Source: Liolophura sinensis (taxonomy: Eukaryota; Mollusca; Polyplacophora; Chitonida; Chitonidae). From it: a DNA stretch of 64,000 nucleotides. A program made the translations under genes and the position numbers. Positions within the stretch are counted from its first letter, which is position 1. Every line of letters begins with the position of its first letter. The notes beneath the pieces are model-generated. The model ran no database searches, was not told the origin of the DNA, and saw nothing but the letters and a program-made list of their open reading frames with translations. The stretch is taken from NCBI RefSeq assembly GCF_032854445.1, contig NC_088304.1, forward strand, positions 4,652,001 to 4,716,000. Reading direction: 5' to 3'. Shown here piece after piece: positions 32,285 to 44,760 of this stretch.

Positions 32285-32400
32285 GTTCAAATACTACAGC
32301 ATGGAGAAGAATACAACAGCAGCGATGATAGTTACCAGATTGTCAAACCGGTGGAATCCGACCTTGTGTCGGTTTACTTCATTTAGGATTTTTTTAAACC
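32285..32400 (-). repeat. Dispersed repeat family B, partial copy
   Basis: 'atactacagcatggagaaga', 'agcagcgatgatagttacca' and 'caaaccggtggaat' match the reverse of family B with several changes. Confidence 0.5.
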
Positions 32401-33231
32401 AGCGTAAACCACCAACCTTTGGCATGGTTACTGAAGAACTTCCCATGTATGGCTCACAGATATGCACACTATAGTGATGGAAGATAAGTGTTACACTGTT
32501 AGATCACAAATGACCACACTAGCGCTTTAGGGACTTACTGTCAACAAGGTCTCACGAACAGTATGGCCGAGAATTCCATAAATTTCCTGACCAAGGTCAG
32601 AATTGAAGCCCCATCACGTGTGTTCTAGCTGCAATTCGTGCATAAAAATGCACTGAGCCACGGCGCGTTTCCGTTTAACCTCTGTGGTTGGGTGCACAAA
32701 ATGCAGGTACCTTGTATACCTGGTTTAATTCTGCTCTCTGGAATATTCTTGGCTGGTTTTAATGACAATGGAAATTTTTTTGAGTTCTAAAGTACAGCAT
32801 GAAAAGCATTTATGTGGTCATTGGCCAACCGACAATGTTATGGCTGCTTCGACCGTGCCAAAAGATGGCTGCTTGTAAAGCATAGCATATCCAATGGCAA
32901 TTTAAAAAACATCTCAAAGGTAAAGAATACAATAATTAAAAACCTGCATATATGGACAATTTTCACCAGAAAATAAGGATGTTTACTTAAAACAAACGTG
33001 TGCATATCACAAGCGATTTATGCCATCAAATTCCCAGTCTGGAAAAGTTTCGGTGGCAACCATTTTGTAAGAGGGTTATCGCCATTGCGCCGTTACACTC
33101 TAACGCTCCACATATAAGTTAAATTAACTGAGCCCATATAATTTTGAAAAATGAAGGCGTGAATTGGTGGGTGTATTGGACGGATTAGCACACCTCGATA
33201 CGGTGTGAAATATATAATTAAGACGTACAGC
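32401..33231. other. Intergenic, no gene seen
   Basis: No repeat or coding content recognised. Confidence 0.4.
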
Positions 33232-33545
33232 ATAGAGAGAGAAATCATATCAGCGACTATAGTGTGATAGCTGGCAAACGGTCACACGATACCGGTGAAA
33301 TACGGCTACAGCATAGAGAATAAACCAGAGCAGCGACGACAGTGTGACAGCTAGCAAATGGTCACCCGATACCGGTGAAATACGGCCTCTTGTTAGTTTA
33401 CCTCACTCAGGGTTTTATTCTAAATGTTCATGTTAATGCATAAATAGTAGCGAAATACACGACCCCTAGCACCGAGGCTTAAGGGAAATTAGGTAAAAAA
33501 ATGCAGTGATGTTAACTGCAATTTATTAGATGTCACTGGTCTAGA
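33232..33545 (-). repeat. Dispersed repeat family B, longest copy with internal duplication
   Basis: The block 'cgataccggtgaaatacggc' plus the upstream 'gtgacagctagcaaatggtc' is present twice in tandem. It then runs to 'gttttattctaaatgttcat' and 'ttattagatgtcactggt', in inverse order to copy 1. Confidence 0.7.
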
Positions 33546-33657
33546 ATTACTCATAAAAAATGAGCATCACTTTGTCACGCAGGCGCCTACAAATGTATGT
33601 TGTGTTTGAGAGATTCTCTGGGATTGTTTCTAAAAACCAGGGGTGGGGGGTTACATA

Positions 33658-33792
33658 CTTACTGGCAGTTGCGCATGGTCGTAGGTTTCCCCCGGGCTGT
33701 TCCCGGTTTCCTCCCACAATAATGTTGGTCACCGTCGTGTAAGTTAAATATTCTTGAGTAGGCGTAAAACATCAATCAATTAAATAAATAAA
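33658..33792 (+). repeat. SINE tail half
   Basis: 'tcccggtttcctcccacaat', 'gttaaatattcttgagtagg' and an AAATAAATAAA tail. The head is missing. Confidence 0.8.
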
Positions 33793-35039
33793 CATTTACT
33801 AACATCTCAGCATTACTGAACGTTAATACGTAAGCTGATCACAAATTATTGGTAGTATCGATCTGTATAAACCTGTAATTAGTGTGACTGTATTATATGT
33901 GGTGGAGACACAACGCTTTGGGTTTTCTAGACCAGTGACGTATAATATTTCACTCATCAGATCACTGAATTTTATACATAGAACTGTTTAAGCCATAGTG
34001 CTAATATATTATAAGTTAATATAAGTTGCTACGTTTTAAACATTTTTACATGAACAGTTAGAATAAAACGCTGACTGAGGTAAAGTAATTTAGAGGTTAC
34101 GAGACCACAGTGTTCTGGTCTTACTCTTAGTCTTTCGAATTGCACACATTTCATTACTGCCATCTGTGCATGACGCGATGATTGTTTGTAGATGGACGAC
34201 AGAAATCTGTCATTACCTCACGCGTATCATTTTACTTCGTTGTACTGTAATGTACACGGGAAAATAGTGACATAATTCTGCAATTACAAAATTCAATGCA
34301 GATTTACTTTCAATCTGCATTTAAATGTGAAATTTTACACGGCCTTTGGATATATGTTGGTGTCGGTCAATCATTTAATAGTTCTGCATCGGTTATCCTC
34401 CTTTTGAAGTACCAGTAAAGCTAACATGTGTGCTTTTTAACAGCAACAGTTACAAACTAAAGCTTGAAAGAGTTTATTTTCTCAGCTGATTATTTACGGC
34501 CATATTTATGCGATCAGTAAATTTTATCTTGATTTCCAGTAGCTTGTTAATTCATTTTTATTTAATTATATTGTATCCCGATAACATATCACAAATGTAA
34601 CTTCACCGGATGACTATACCGTATTTTCTATAGACCAGTGTCCCGTAAAAGATATGCAGGAAAATGTTTGGTGATCAAATAACTTATTGGGGGTCTTGGT
34701 ATTGAAGACACACAGGAAGGAAACATAAAATCTTTTTGTCATGTATTCAACTACGTAAGATACATGTAAATCTGCAGGATAACCTATGGAATGATGGACA
34801 AATAGTAGTTATGTTTACATTGTTTTTTAAAAAGTATTACACATACAAATGACAAAGATGTCAATTAACACAAATAAAGATCCATTCTAAATCCTGTTTT
34901 TAGGGAGAAGTCGTTGCTTGGTTCTGCTTTACTGTATATACCGGTCATACGAGGCCATCTCATCTAGATTGTGACGGAGCCTAACTAAAAACAAACCCCT
35001 TGATCGAAGACGGGGAAAAAACGCAATAAGCTAGAACCG
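33793..35039. other. Intergenic, no gene seen
   Basis: Contains a small fragment of family B (34044-34085). No exon recognised. Confidence 0.4.
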
Positions 35040-35481
35040 CAAATGCTGTGCGCTGGTTTAGAGTGAGGTAAAGTTGTAATGCTCGCTTGCTGTCCACGCC
35101 CCAGTGCGCCAGCAGTCTAGCCTGTTGAGCGAGCTTGGCGGAGAGTTAGAGAGAGGCGCGGAGAGCGGATAAACAGGCTATGCGCTCAGGAGAAAATGCC
35201 CGCAGGCGACAACACAAAACATGTCGTGATAAATATGAGCTAGTTAACGGGACTTGCGTGCGGCTTCTCGTGATAACCTTGATAGATCTCTTCAAGCTTA
35301 TCCAGTCTTTCCAAATCATCCAGTCAACTGCTCAGTCACATAGCCAGCCACTTGGCTCAGGCAACCAGTGCTCTACAAGGCTTTACAGATCTGTTACCTA
35401 TACGGACTATTTATTAAGACTAATTATCACTCGTCTCTTGTTTTACACCTGCGCACCTTGATTGTTTGTATGCACACAGGT
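35040..35481 (+). promoter_or_regulatory. Candidate promoter or 5' non-coding exon
   Basis: A locally GC- and CpG-richer block ('gagagaggcgcggagagcgg', 'tgcgccagcagtctagcc') in AT-rich surroundings. It ends at a donor-like 'cacag/gtaggc' at 35481/35482. It lies upstream of, and in the same orientation as, the class C GPCR, whose first coding exon needs an upstream 5' UTR exon. The linkage is inference. A 93-codon open frame in it (35180-35461) resembles nothing I know. Confidence 0.25.
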
Positions 35482-36744
35482 AGGCCTGTTTCGCCTGAAC
35501 CTGTGTCTTCAGTGCTCGTTTCGTTCGATACCGAGGCGGGTGTCAGATGGCGAGATGAGGCGATGACGATGGGAATGACCACTTAACTCACCTGGATTTC
35601 ACTTGTGATTAACACACCTGAGCTTTACCTTGATGTTTATGTCTGATGGGGACATCCTTTCGAAACTGAGGTAAGGTCATCATCGCATTGACCACTATAG
35701 GCCTGTGTGTAACTGTCCTATAATCCCGTCTTATATGTACACCTATACGTGATATTCACACTTTTTAGAAGCATAAGCAAATATATTATAATCGATTACA
35801 TCGGACAGGAACGATTGAACACCGTACTAAATTACGTCTTCGCATTAACAACTAGATAACGTTTTAACCACACAGATTATGTGTCAAAATTTTACAGTGA
35901 TACAGACTGACGGATTTTTTAAACGGATAAACAGAAATGCCGTGTGAACATTACCGATATCCTGAAATATAATCGTTATGGATATTTCGTGATATTGATG
36001 TATGATGACAGGTACAAGTTATGAGAAAACGTGCAATAATAGGACCTTTTATTGCTATTACCTTTACCTGTGCAAGTTCTTTAATCATACTGGATAACCA
36101 TAACCCAGATGACGTATAATCTTAGGTTGAGTTATATTAGTCGAGTAGTTTAATGAGCGCCCCACCCCACCGCCCCCTCCTCGCCCACAAATAACACATT
36201 TGTCATATGGCCTTATCCGCTGATCGAATCGATACTATTTTCAGAGAGATCAATAAGATCGCCACAGTCTACACATGTGCATATGCATATATATAGGCCT
36301 AAATGACACCGAACGCATGTAAATGGGTGACTAAATTTACAACAATTTTTTTTTTGACCATATGCAACAGTTCGTGTGCGCTACAACTCTGCTTAAAATA
36401 CATGACGTAGGTAATGACAGAAATAATGTTCAGGTATATAGCGAGCTATATGCATGTTCATAGTCATGAAACTCCACGTAAGAACTTAGTCTAATAAATA
36501 AATTACTGAAAGTAGTATTATCAGTGATATTCGTAACAACTTTTGTAAAACAATATCTCCATTTTTTGTCTGTCACATTACCTCACTTAACATTGTTTCG
36601 CCATGACATATATCATGGCATTGACACCAAAGTGGCGTTAAACCATATTCACACATTCCCGTTTTTGAGCAAGACATCTGCATGAAACTCTTAAAGGTTG
36701 GCAGAATGTATATGGCAGGAACATCTCATGCTTCAAATTCCAAC
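35482..36744. other. Intergenic or 5' intron, no gene seen
   Basis: No repeat or coding exon recognised. Confidence 0.4.
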
Positions 36745-36870
36745 ATTCAGTCAGCCAAGCAGTCAAGCAGTCAAGCCGTCAGTTGGCCAAGCGGTTAAGC
36801 GGTCAATCGGTCAATTAATCAATCAGTTAAGCAGCTAAGCAGCTAAGCGGTCAATCGGTCAACTGATGAG
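36745..36870. repeat. 8-bp degenerate microsatellite (GTCAAGCA/GCTAAGCG)
   Basis: About fifteen units such as 'cagtcaagcagtcaagccgt' and 'agcagctaagcagctaagcg'. Confidence 0.8.
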
Positions 36871-36939
36871 TCAATAGTAGCAGTCGTTTTTGCCAACGAG
36901 AAATCCATGTGTAAACCAAGGAGTCTAGTATGGATCATT

Positions 36940-37090
36940 CTGTTTCAAACAGGCCGTGTATTCGGATTCTATCTCAAACAGGCAGAGTATTTGGATTCTA
37001 TCTTAAATAAGCAGGCTGTGTATTCGGATTCTGTCTCCAATAAACAGGCTGTGTATTCGGATTCTGTCTCAAATAGGCAGTCTATTTGGA
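36940..37090. repeat. 31-35-bp tandem repeat, about five copies
   Basis: Units share 'caggctgtgtattcggattc' then 'tgtctc(c/a)aata(a/g)'. The last units are nearly identical. Confidence 0.85.
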
Positions 37091-37860
37091 TAACAAGTTA
37101 ATTATGAATTATATTGGCATGACACCTTGGTTTGATGTGAATGTATTGAGACTAGTATGTGTAATGTCATTCGATGTGTTACTAAATTTCTCAACAGTAA
37201 TGCCTCAGCCAAGGCATGATAATCAGGATAATCAAGACTACCACTAGAATTGCAGAATTGAAGGCTGTGCATGAAGTCCAAGATGCAAATTACTCCTTGT
37301 AATAAAATAAGTCAATAGCACAATAAATTGTCACTTTCACGTCTTCACTGTAATCATTTATATATGAACTCAACCATTCCAAGTTTAAACACCTCATATT
37401 CCATGGTGTTGCTAACAAGCCTAAAGATCGCTTATAATGTACATAATAGAATGAAATCAACAACCAAGATATCTGACCCTTTTTTAGGAATGTTTGCTGA
37501 AGGCGGATGGTTGTAAAGCTCTTATTCTAAAGTCTCTATACCTGAAACTTTCCTGTCTAATTTCTTGCTTCATATACTCTATTAGTTGTTTCGCTGTTTG
37601 TGTTGAACGTTGTTTTGGAAGTACAATTCAGAGTTTCCTCAACAATATATTTTGTTGTAAATTGAAATCTTCAAATGTTAAGTGATCAAGTAAAGAAAAT
37701 GTACAGGTTGCCGCAAAAAAAGAAGAAAAAGAAACGCACATGTATAAATATCCTTTAGTTCACTGCTGAGGATATATTTAGTATGCTGTCATTCTCGGCC
37801 AAGTTACTCAATGAGAAAGCCAGAATGTCCGCAATCATACAAACCTATCAACACCAGCTC
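37091..37860. other. Intergenic, no gene seen
   Basis: AT-rich; nothing recognised. Confidence 0.4.
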
Positions 37861-37871
37861 ATTCAGCGCAG

Positions 37872-37941
37872 TACACTCATGATGTCAGTGGCCTATCTCG
37901 TCATTCTTTACTCGAGATAGGCCACTGATATTATGAGTGTA
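37872..37941. other. Hairpin: 29-bp arms, 12-base loop
   Basis: The left arm (37872-37900) contains 'cagtggcctatctcg' and the right arm (37913-37941) its exact reverse complement 'cgagataggccactg'. The outer parts also pair, with two G:U-type differences if read as plus-strand RNA. Loop: 'tcattctttact'. It could be a small RNA precursor or a foldback remnant. Confidence 0.7.
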
Positions 37942-38040
37942 TCAGCAAAGGTACCAAGAGCCCGTTTTACGAAGAGGGTATAACTTACGTCTAACGTAAT
38001 TAACCGCCATGCCGACACATACCGTAGAGATACGTCGCCA

Positions 38041-38179
38041 TGGGTACGTGGGAGGGTCTTGCAACAACCTGCGGATGGTCGTGTGTTTCCCCCAAGCTCT
38101 GCCCAGTTTCCTCTAACCTTAATGCTGGCCGCCGTCGTATAAATATTCTTGAGTACGGCGTAAAACACCAGTCAAATAT
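38041..38179 (+). repeat. SINE tail half
   Basis: 'acctgcggatggtcgtgtgt', 'taatgctggccgccgtcgta' (with a small deletion after it) and 'gagtacggcgtaaaacacca'. The head is missing. Confidence 0.85.
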
Positions 38180-38184
38180 GGATT

Positions 38185-38305
38185 GCAAAGTAAGCAACGC
38201 GCATATCTATCAATATCACCGCCATGGAATCAGTTTGAGCAATGCATATCTGTGTCAGTATTACGGCCATGGTATCAATGTGAGCAATGTGCATCTCTCT
38301 GCCAC
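38185..38305. repeat. About 50-bp tandem repeat, 2.5 copies
   Basis: Units share 'gagcaatgcatatctgtgtc', 'agtattacggccatgg' and 'atcaatgt' with about 80 percent similarity by eye. Confidence 0.7.
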
Positions 38306-38309
38306 ATGG

Positions 38310-41300
38310 TACGGTAGGACGTTTTTGCCTTCCGCAATAAAAGAGTTCGAACACGAAACACCCCTATTCCTTAACACGTGAAGGGGACACCTGATTAGTA
38401 CGGTCTATAGTCGGTTTCACAGAGAGCGTAAGCACACAACAGTACCATTGTGACGTAATGCCCTCAGAACCGTAGATTCTTCATAAGATTTCACAGGGAG
38501 ATGCCACCCGTCAATCAAATATTGGGCGTGTATGTAAACATTTGCATATTTACGAAGATAAATCCTCGTACGAAGTTTTATTTAGTGACCCTTCCTCCCT
38601 ATTGTGAACATATGGGCGTGAAGTTACGAGTTCTGTGTGAAACGGGTCAAAGGTCACTCATGCTTGCACATCGGCCATCTTGGTAAGGGGCAAATGCTCG
38701 CCTAGAATGCTCTTCTAGTAGACGTGCTGTCGGTTAAGGCGATCCCTGAACATTATATAGCTGGCTAAAACAAAAATGCTGGGTAACTTTAATGTGAGTG
38801 ATAGTTCTGGAAAGACCTGTACCACGGACTGATTCACAAACGTTTTGCTTATCGTCTTAAAAAAGAAGACTTTCAGGTTTTAGCTTGTGTTTATGTGTTT
38901 TTTTTCTCTCTTTTGCTTTCTTTTCAAGCAACCCTGATGTTAACTCCAGTTTGCTGAAGTAATGATATATAAGGTGTCAGGCACTCATTTGCATGCAAAC
39001 GATGAAGCAGCCAGAGGCTGAAAAAATTGCTTCTTCACGTGGATAGCCATGTAACACCATTAATTTGACAAGGTAATCCTTGCAGGGTCTCACAGGATTA
39101 AATGTAGACGTTGCAACTAATATTTGTATACCAGTCGTCAACGTTCCAGGTCAATAAACGCAAAGACCATTTTCCAAAACGCGAACCACCAAGGAACTAA
39201 GTACATAAAGTTGGAAATTAGAATAGAATCATGAATAAATAAACACTCAACAGCTTTAGATGATGTCGGATCTGAGGCTCAAGGCATTTTTAGGTCCATA
39301 AATTTAATAATTCTCCAAATCACATATCATGCTAGATTGTACAAGTATATAGTGTGCGCCATCTTGAATTCTAGGCGGAAGCTCCCTCATGGTGCAGTCG
39401 CGTGCCATGGTCAAGCATTCTCAAAGTGACTTTTGATTTCTACGCTGTCAGTTGTTGAACGTGCGTGGCAGATAATTATATTCGACTGGATTTTCTAATA
39501 GCCAAGTTCTGTACACCGACTCCTTATTCTCAGCCATTAGATGCACGCGATGACAGAATTAATGACGGTTGTAATAAACCATGGCTAGCAAAAATGATCT
39601 AACGCCGACCTGAAAACGACGTGGGTGGGAACAGGGGGAAACAACCAGTTATGTCACTGTATTTTAAGAACAGCGACACGATTTTTATTTCTGTAAAGCT
39701 CGTTCTTGTACCTGTCACAAATAAAATGCAACGTGGTTGATTAAGTTCAAGGCCTTGAAATGGTTACACAGTTAGCCCAGCGCACGAGGTTTACTTCAAA
39801 GGGCTAGCTAACCTCGTTCACATACAACAGAAATATGAGAGCATTTTGTTTTTAATTTATAATTTAACTTCCGCTTAAATCATTAAGATAATTACCCGTA
39901 AAGATAGATGATCAATCTGAGCGTACTAAATGCTGTAAAAGTACTTTTCTGTATATCTGGGTGTTTTTGTGTGCATGCTATACATTTTTGCATACAGTCG
40001 AACTTACATATTTTTATTTACGAGTTTTTAAGTGGAATAACCAAAATCATTGAAGCGTTATATATGTTTTCCATGCATCAGACGCATAGGAAGATCCTAT
40101 TTTATTGAAAATAAAAGGTGCATTAAAGTAACCCAGGAGGTGCCATTTGCGACAGGAGGTGCCATTTGCGAAAGGAGTGGAATGCAAATAACAAAGGATA
40201 TACTGCGGATTGCATGTGTTTTGCCTAAAGAAAATTACCATGCTGTCTTTAACCAGTTCTAGCATGCGTGTGCACGTCTGATCGTGGGCGAGACGTATAC
40301 ACATAAGGTCGTCTGCGGTTTTCCTGGCTGTTCCTTGGCTAGTCTACCTGTTCATGGTACAGCCTAGCACAGCAGATGACTAAATGCTAGGACACGTGCT
40401 GCAAAACGGTTTTGGAGCTGTATGTGAAAAACGGCTGAGTTTAGAATACTGTGCGCCATTGTCCTCATGCCGGATGCAAATGGCTTTACAACATGCTCTG
40501 GTGGGATGGAGGGGCTGTTTAAGAGGTGTGCCCAATGCTTTGGAAATCCATCCTAAATTTTTAGATTTAACTAGAAGTTAGTGATCTTCCTTTGTATTGC
40601 CTTTATTTTCATGGTACTTATTTAAATAGATGAATTCAATAAATGCAGTTTTATCAAAACTTCGTCCTATAAGTTACGCACTGGATGCCATGGAGAAAAT
40701 CGGACAGTTCCATATGTTACCTTTAGTGTATCCCGATTATCCATCGGAAAGGCATAATACATAAATTGCAGAATTCATTAAAATAAATCTGTGCATAATT
40801 GAATTAATGGAATGAAATTCACTACATATCTTTAAATTTAGGAGCTCAAGGGTTTTTTGTCACCTAATTAGCCTGGCTGGTTTGTTGTATGGGAAGTCTG
40901 GAGTGTCTTTGTTCGTAAATCCACAAGAAGCATGTGTTCGACAAGAACGTAGACATCCTGTTTACACTCACTGCCTTTAGGCAAAGACAAACGTAACACC
41001 ATAAAGCTATATTCTTTGCTGTCAATGAAAAGAACTAGCCACAGGCTTTCAATTTATACATTTTAATTAGTAAAACTCGAGCGGAAAGCTTTAAAGGGGA
41101 TCTTTTCAAGAAGTATTTAGGCAGTGATGTCAGACTGTAAAACAGAGAAAAGGGGAAACTCCGATCAGATGAACTTTTATCTTCTGAGTGCGAATAATAG
41201 GAAACCTTTTCCATGGCGACTTGGGTCTAAACTGTAGCTGACCAGTGTTATGAATATGTAATATGCTGACCAGCTTGCTCACAATAATGTCATCGCAAAG

Positions 41301-41409
41301 GCAAGAATGAACTACACAGCTCAGCACCGATTTGCTTTAGGTTAAAAATATTTACTATTTAGTGTTTGTTAACATGTTTTCACACGTGATTGGATGAAAG
41401 CATACTAAA
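38310..41409. other. Intergenic, no gene seen
   Basis: AT-rich spacer. The only structure noted is a 21-bp doublet 'aggaggtgccatttgcga' at about 40135-40175. No convincing exon on either strand. Confidence 0.4.
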
Positions 41410-41527
41410 ATAAAAAATTGACTGTTGTTTTATGCCATACTCAAGAATACTTGACTTATACGACAGCGACCTTCATTGTGGCGGAGAGGAAGCGAGCATG
41501 AGTTGAGCTTGAACTCACAGCAATGGA
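41410..41527 (-). repeat. SINE copy with central deletion
   Basis: 'ttgttttatgccatactcaa' and 'gacttatacgacagcgacct' joined to 'gcggagaggaagcgagcatg' and the B-box-like 'gagcttgaactcacagcaat'. The middle of the element is missing. Confidence 0.75.
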
Positions 41528-42685
41528 TTATTGCGTCGCGCTGCCACGCTATTTTCCTCGGGCACGGGGGCCCAGAAAATATTATGCAGTGACGAAGGCA
41601 TTGGAACGTCTTCGGTATTGTACAGTATTAAGTATTATGACTGCGGCTTTGAGTCAGGAGGTTATCATTTTAATATCGCCGTCTGATATAGAAGCACATC
41701 ATTTTTGGAAAAGGCGCAAAACACCAATGCACAGGGATTCTCTTAATTCACTGAAACATTTGCTGAAAGCAGCAAAGGTATTCTGTTTTTGGTAACAAAT
41801 TCTTGTGTTTGTTTAGAAGGTTGTTGTGTTGAACCCAATGTACATGTATTCTATTATTCTGCGGGGTTACTGCGTCGACATCAACACAATATCCTGTTAT
41901 TTTACAGGAGTATTTCGTAATTTTACGTATCTTTTGCTAGTATCAGATAATTCAGCAGAATCTAGAATGGTGTTAGAGCATTGTGTTAAATTTAGCTGGG
42001 AAATGTGCCATGTTTTCTCGTTTTGTCAAAATACTGACTTGAATTTCTGAAGAGAAGGTGATGTGCTTTATTTTACCAAATAATTTGAACAGAATCCTCT
42101 ATAGAGTTTACTAACATTACGCCGTTTCACAATTTTTTCTGTATGATTTCCATTCACCATTTTGGGCTAATGAACAGCAGAACGTTCTGGGAATCAGAGT
42201 TCTTATTTTTTTTTTATTGTCAAACATACACATCTGTTTGTAAAAAGGTTATGGCGCCCGAGATCAAAAGGGCACGTGGGAAAGGCACGAGTCAAACTAA
42301 TCATAACACAATTAACCCATTTTCTGTAGAGTCATTTTTATGTAAATGAACATTCCGTAATAATTTTACATAGCGTGAATGACCCCATAACATAAACGTT
42401 CTTCTTTCACTTCAGTGTTAAGCAACGAAGCCTGCGATTGGCCCTGTGTGTTACCAGTGCTCACTGGATGAGGTCGCAATGTTTACCATCCACCTTAGCG
42501 TAACGTAGAGTTGTTATGGATGACAAACCAGCCATAATCTTACCCATGAAATCAGTTCTGTTAATAATGATGACATCATCGCTGTTTTGATGCAAAATTA
42601 AAGAGAAATAATTTCTTAACACCTTTAATGTAGGAGGCTCGATGACCTAATGAAGTGATCAGGATAGTTGTGCATCGGTTTATCT
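41528..42685. other. Intergenic, no gene seen
   Basis: No exon or repeat supported. Confidence 0.4.
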
Positions 42686-42780
42686 ATTTCCTCTGGCTAG
42701 TGTTTTACTCCGTACTCAGAATATTTCATTTATATGACAGTGGTCAGGTGCATAAGTGGGTGAATCTGGGCATGGCCTAG
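42686..42780 (-). repeat. Decayed SINE fragment
   Basis: 'gtgttttactccgtactcag' and 'tttatatgacagtgg' match the reversed tail; the rest is worn. Confidence 0.5.
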
Positions 42781-42984
42781 GACGAATGTGCGGCACCTCA
42801 CAAATGCTTGCTGTAACATACAACAGTGTGTGAGCTACTAAATAAGCTGGGTGTGTAGTATCTCAGACGTAGGAAGCTGAATGTTGACATTCAGTGCTTA
42901 CAACATTTTTACTCTAACAAGCTCTATGTTACTCAGTTAATCTTAGGTTTAATATATTGAGTGATGTTGTGTTCCATTTAACTT

Positions 42985-43790
42985 ACCGAAAAACATCTTG
43001 TAAACGATAGGATGACTACATTATGGGTGAAATTGGTTATGTACTACCTAACCAAAACGTCTTGTAAACGATAGGATGACAACATTATGGGTGAAATTGG
43101 TTACGTACTACCTAACCAAAACGTCCGGTAAACGATAGGATGACCACATTATGGTTGAAATTGGTTATGTACTACCTAAGCAAAACGTCTTGTAAACGAT
43201 AAGATGTCTACATTATGGGTGAAATTGGTTATGTACTACCTAACCAAAACGTCTTGTAAATGATAGGATGACCACATTATGGTTGAAATTGGTTATGTAC
43301 TACCTAAGCAAAACGTCTTGTAAACGATAAGATGTCTACATTATGGGTGAAATTGGTTATGTACTACCTAACCAAAACGTATTGTAAACGATAGGATGAC
43401 TACATTATGGGTGAAATTGGTTATATACTACCTAACCAAAACGTCTTGTAAACGATAAGATGTCTACATTATGGGTGAAATTGGTTATGTACTACCTAAC
43501 CAAAACGTATTGTAAACGACACATTGATTGTATACATTATGGATGATATCTGTTGTCTGCCACTTAACTTAAAATCTCATTGTAAACAACACGTTGTCTA
43601 CACTATGGATGCTATTTGTTGTGTTCGACTTGACAAAAAAGTCCAGTAAACGACAGGCTGTCTACATTATGGATGCTATTTGTTGTGTTCGACTTGACAA
43701 AAAAGTCCAGTAAACGACAGGCTGTCTACATTTTGGATGCTATTTGTTGTGTTGCGCTTTACCTTTCAAAAACTTATTGTAATTGAGCCA
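42985..43790. repeat. 64-bp minisatellite, about 12 copies in two subtypes
   Basis: Eight units with an exact 64-bp period contain 'cttgtaaacgataggatgac' and 'ggttatgtactacctaacca'. They grade at 43500 into diverged units with 'aaaaaagtccagtaaacgac' and 'ggatgctatttgttgtgttc'. Confidence 0.92.
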
Positions 43791-43859
43791 GTGTACACTC
43801 TGGAGAAATTTGACCTGTGTCTGTAAGCAAACATTCCCTGTAAACCACGAGCTTCCCAT

Positions 43860-43922
43860 TATACGGCTCAATTGATTCAGTTCAACATTTCGGATCAGAG
43901 AAATCGAGTTCTAATCCCAGTG
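43860..43922 (+). repeat. Possible tRNA-like relic
   Basis: 'acggctcaattgattcagtt' resembles an A box and 'atcgagttctaatcccag' a B box, 50-60 bases apart. Too diverged to be a functional tRNA. Confidence 0.25.
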
Positions 43923-44261
43923 TTACCCACAAACAAAATTTCTTTAGCAATATGTCTTAATTGCACGTTACCAGCCTTTTTGCGATTTTGCACGTGTGAA
44001 ATTTACGGACGACGACTGATATACGGGTGTTAGATTATCAAATGCTACACATTTTAGGAATGGATGTTCCCTTTTTATCGTTTCCTTGCCAATACCCAAC
44101 GGTTTACTCCATATCTCTCCACTTACGACTAAGGCACTAATCAGCCAAGCAGTACATCAATGAAATCAAATATTCTATGCCAGATGCATATTATATGCAC
44201 AAGGCATGCGCGGATACTGTTCATCGTACTGTTCCGGAAGTACTTATATTGTGTCGGTACA

Positions 44262-44545
44262 ATACACAACCTTTTTCCGCATTGTGTTGTTCGCGTGTTA
44301 CACCGTTATCTACTTTTCCGATATGTTTCAGTACAACACACAGCCTTTACCCCCATTGTTGTACGCGTGTTACACCGTTATCGACATTTCCGATATGTTT
44401 CAGTACAACACACAGCCTTTACCCCCATTGTTGTACGCGTGTTACACCGTTATCGACATTTCCGATATGTTTCAGTACAACACACAACTTTTCCCGCATT
44501 GTTGTACGCGTGTTACACCGTTATCGACATTTCCGATATATTTCA
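44262..44545. repeat. 72-bp minisatellite, about four copies
   Basis: Units read 'ttgtacgcgtgttacaccgt', 'tatcgacatttccgatatgt' and 'ttcagtacaacacacag'. The 72-bp period ('cagcctttac' at 44341 and 44413) is a multiple of three, so all three plus frames stay open without coding meaning. Confidence 0.92.
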
Positions 44546-44552
44546 GTACAAC

Positions 44553-44760
44553 AAGCCTATGAATATATGTGACCTACATTCAACTTATTCATGAGTCTAG
44601 GAATTTATGTGACCTACATTCCACTTATTCATGAGTCTATGGATATATGTGACCTACACTCCACTTAATCACAAGTCTATGAATATATGTGATCTACATT
44701 CCACTAATTCATGAGTCTATATGAATATTTGTGACCTATACTCCACTTATTCATAAGAAC
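44553..44760. repeat. 40-bp minisatellite, about five copies
   Basis: Units read 'atatgtgacctacattccac' then 'ttattcatgagtctatga'. It starts immediately after the 72-bp array. Confidence 0.9.

Noticed and set aside
35180-35461. 93-codon frame as a protein-coding gene
   Set aside because: It has no family resemblance; the CpG-richer setting fits a non-coding 5' exon better.
43860-43922. tRNA gene (also 48728-48785)
   Set aside because: Only loose A and B box resemblance, no plausible cloverleaf; best seen as old tRNA-derived repeats.
44160-44594. Three overlapping plus-strand frames of 118-144 codons
   Set aside because: Product of the 72-bp array; all three frames are open for that reason.
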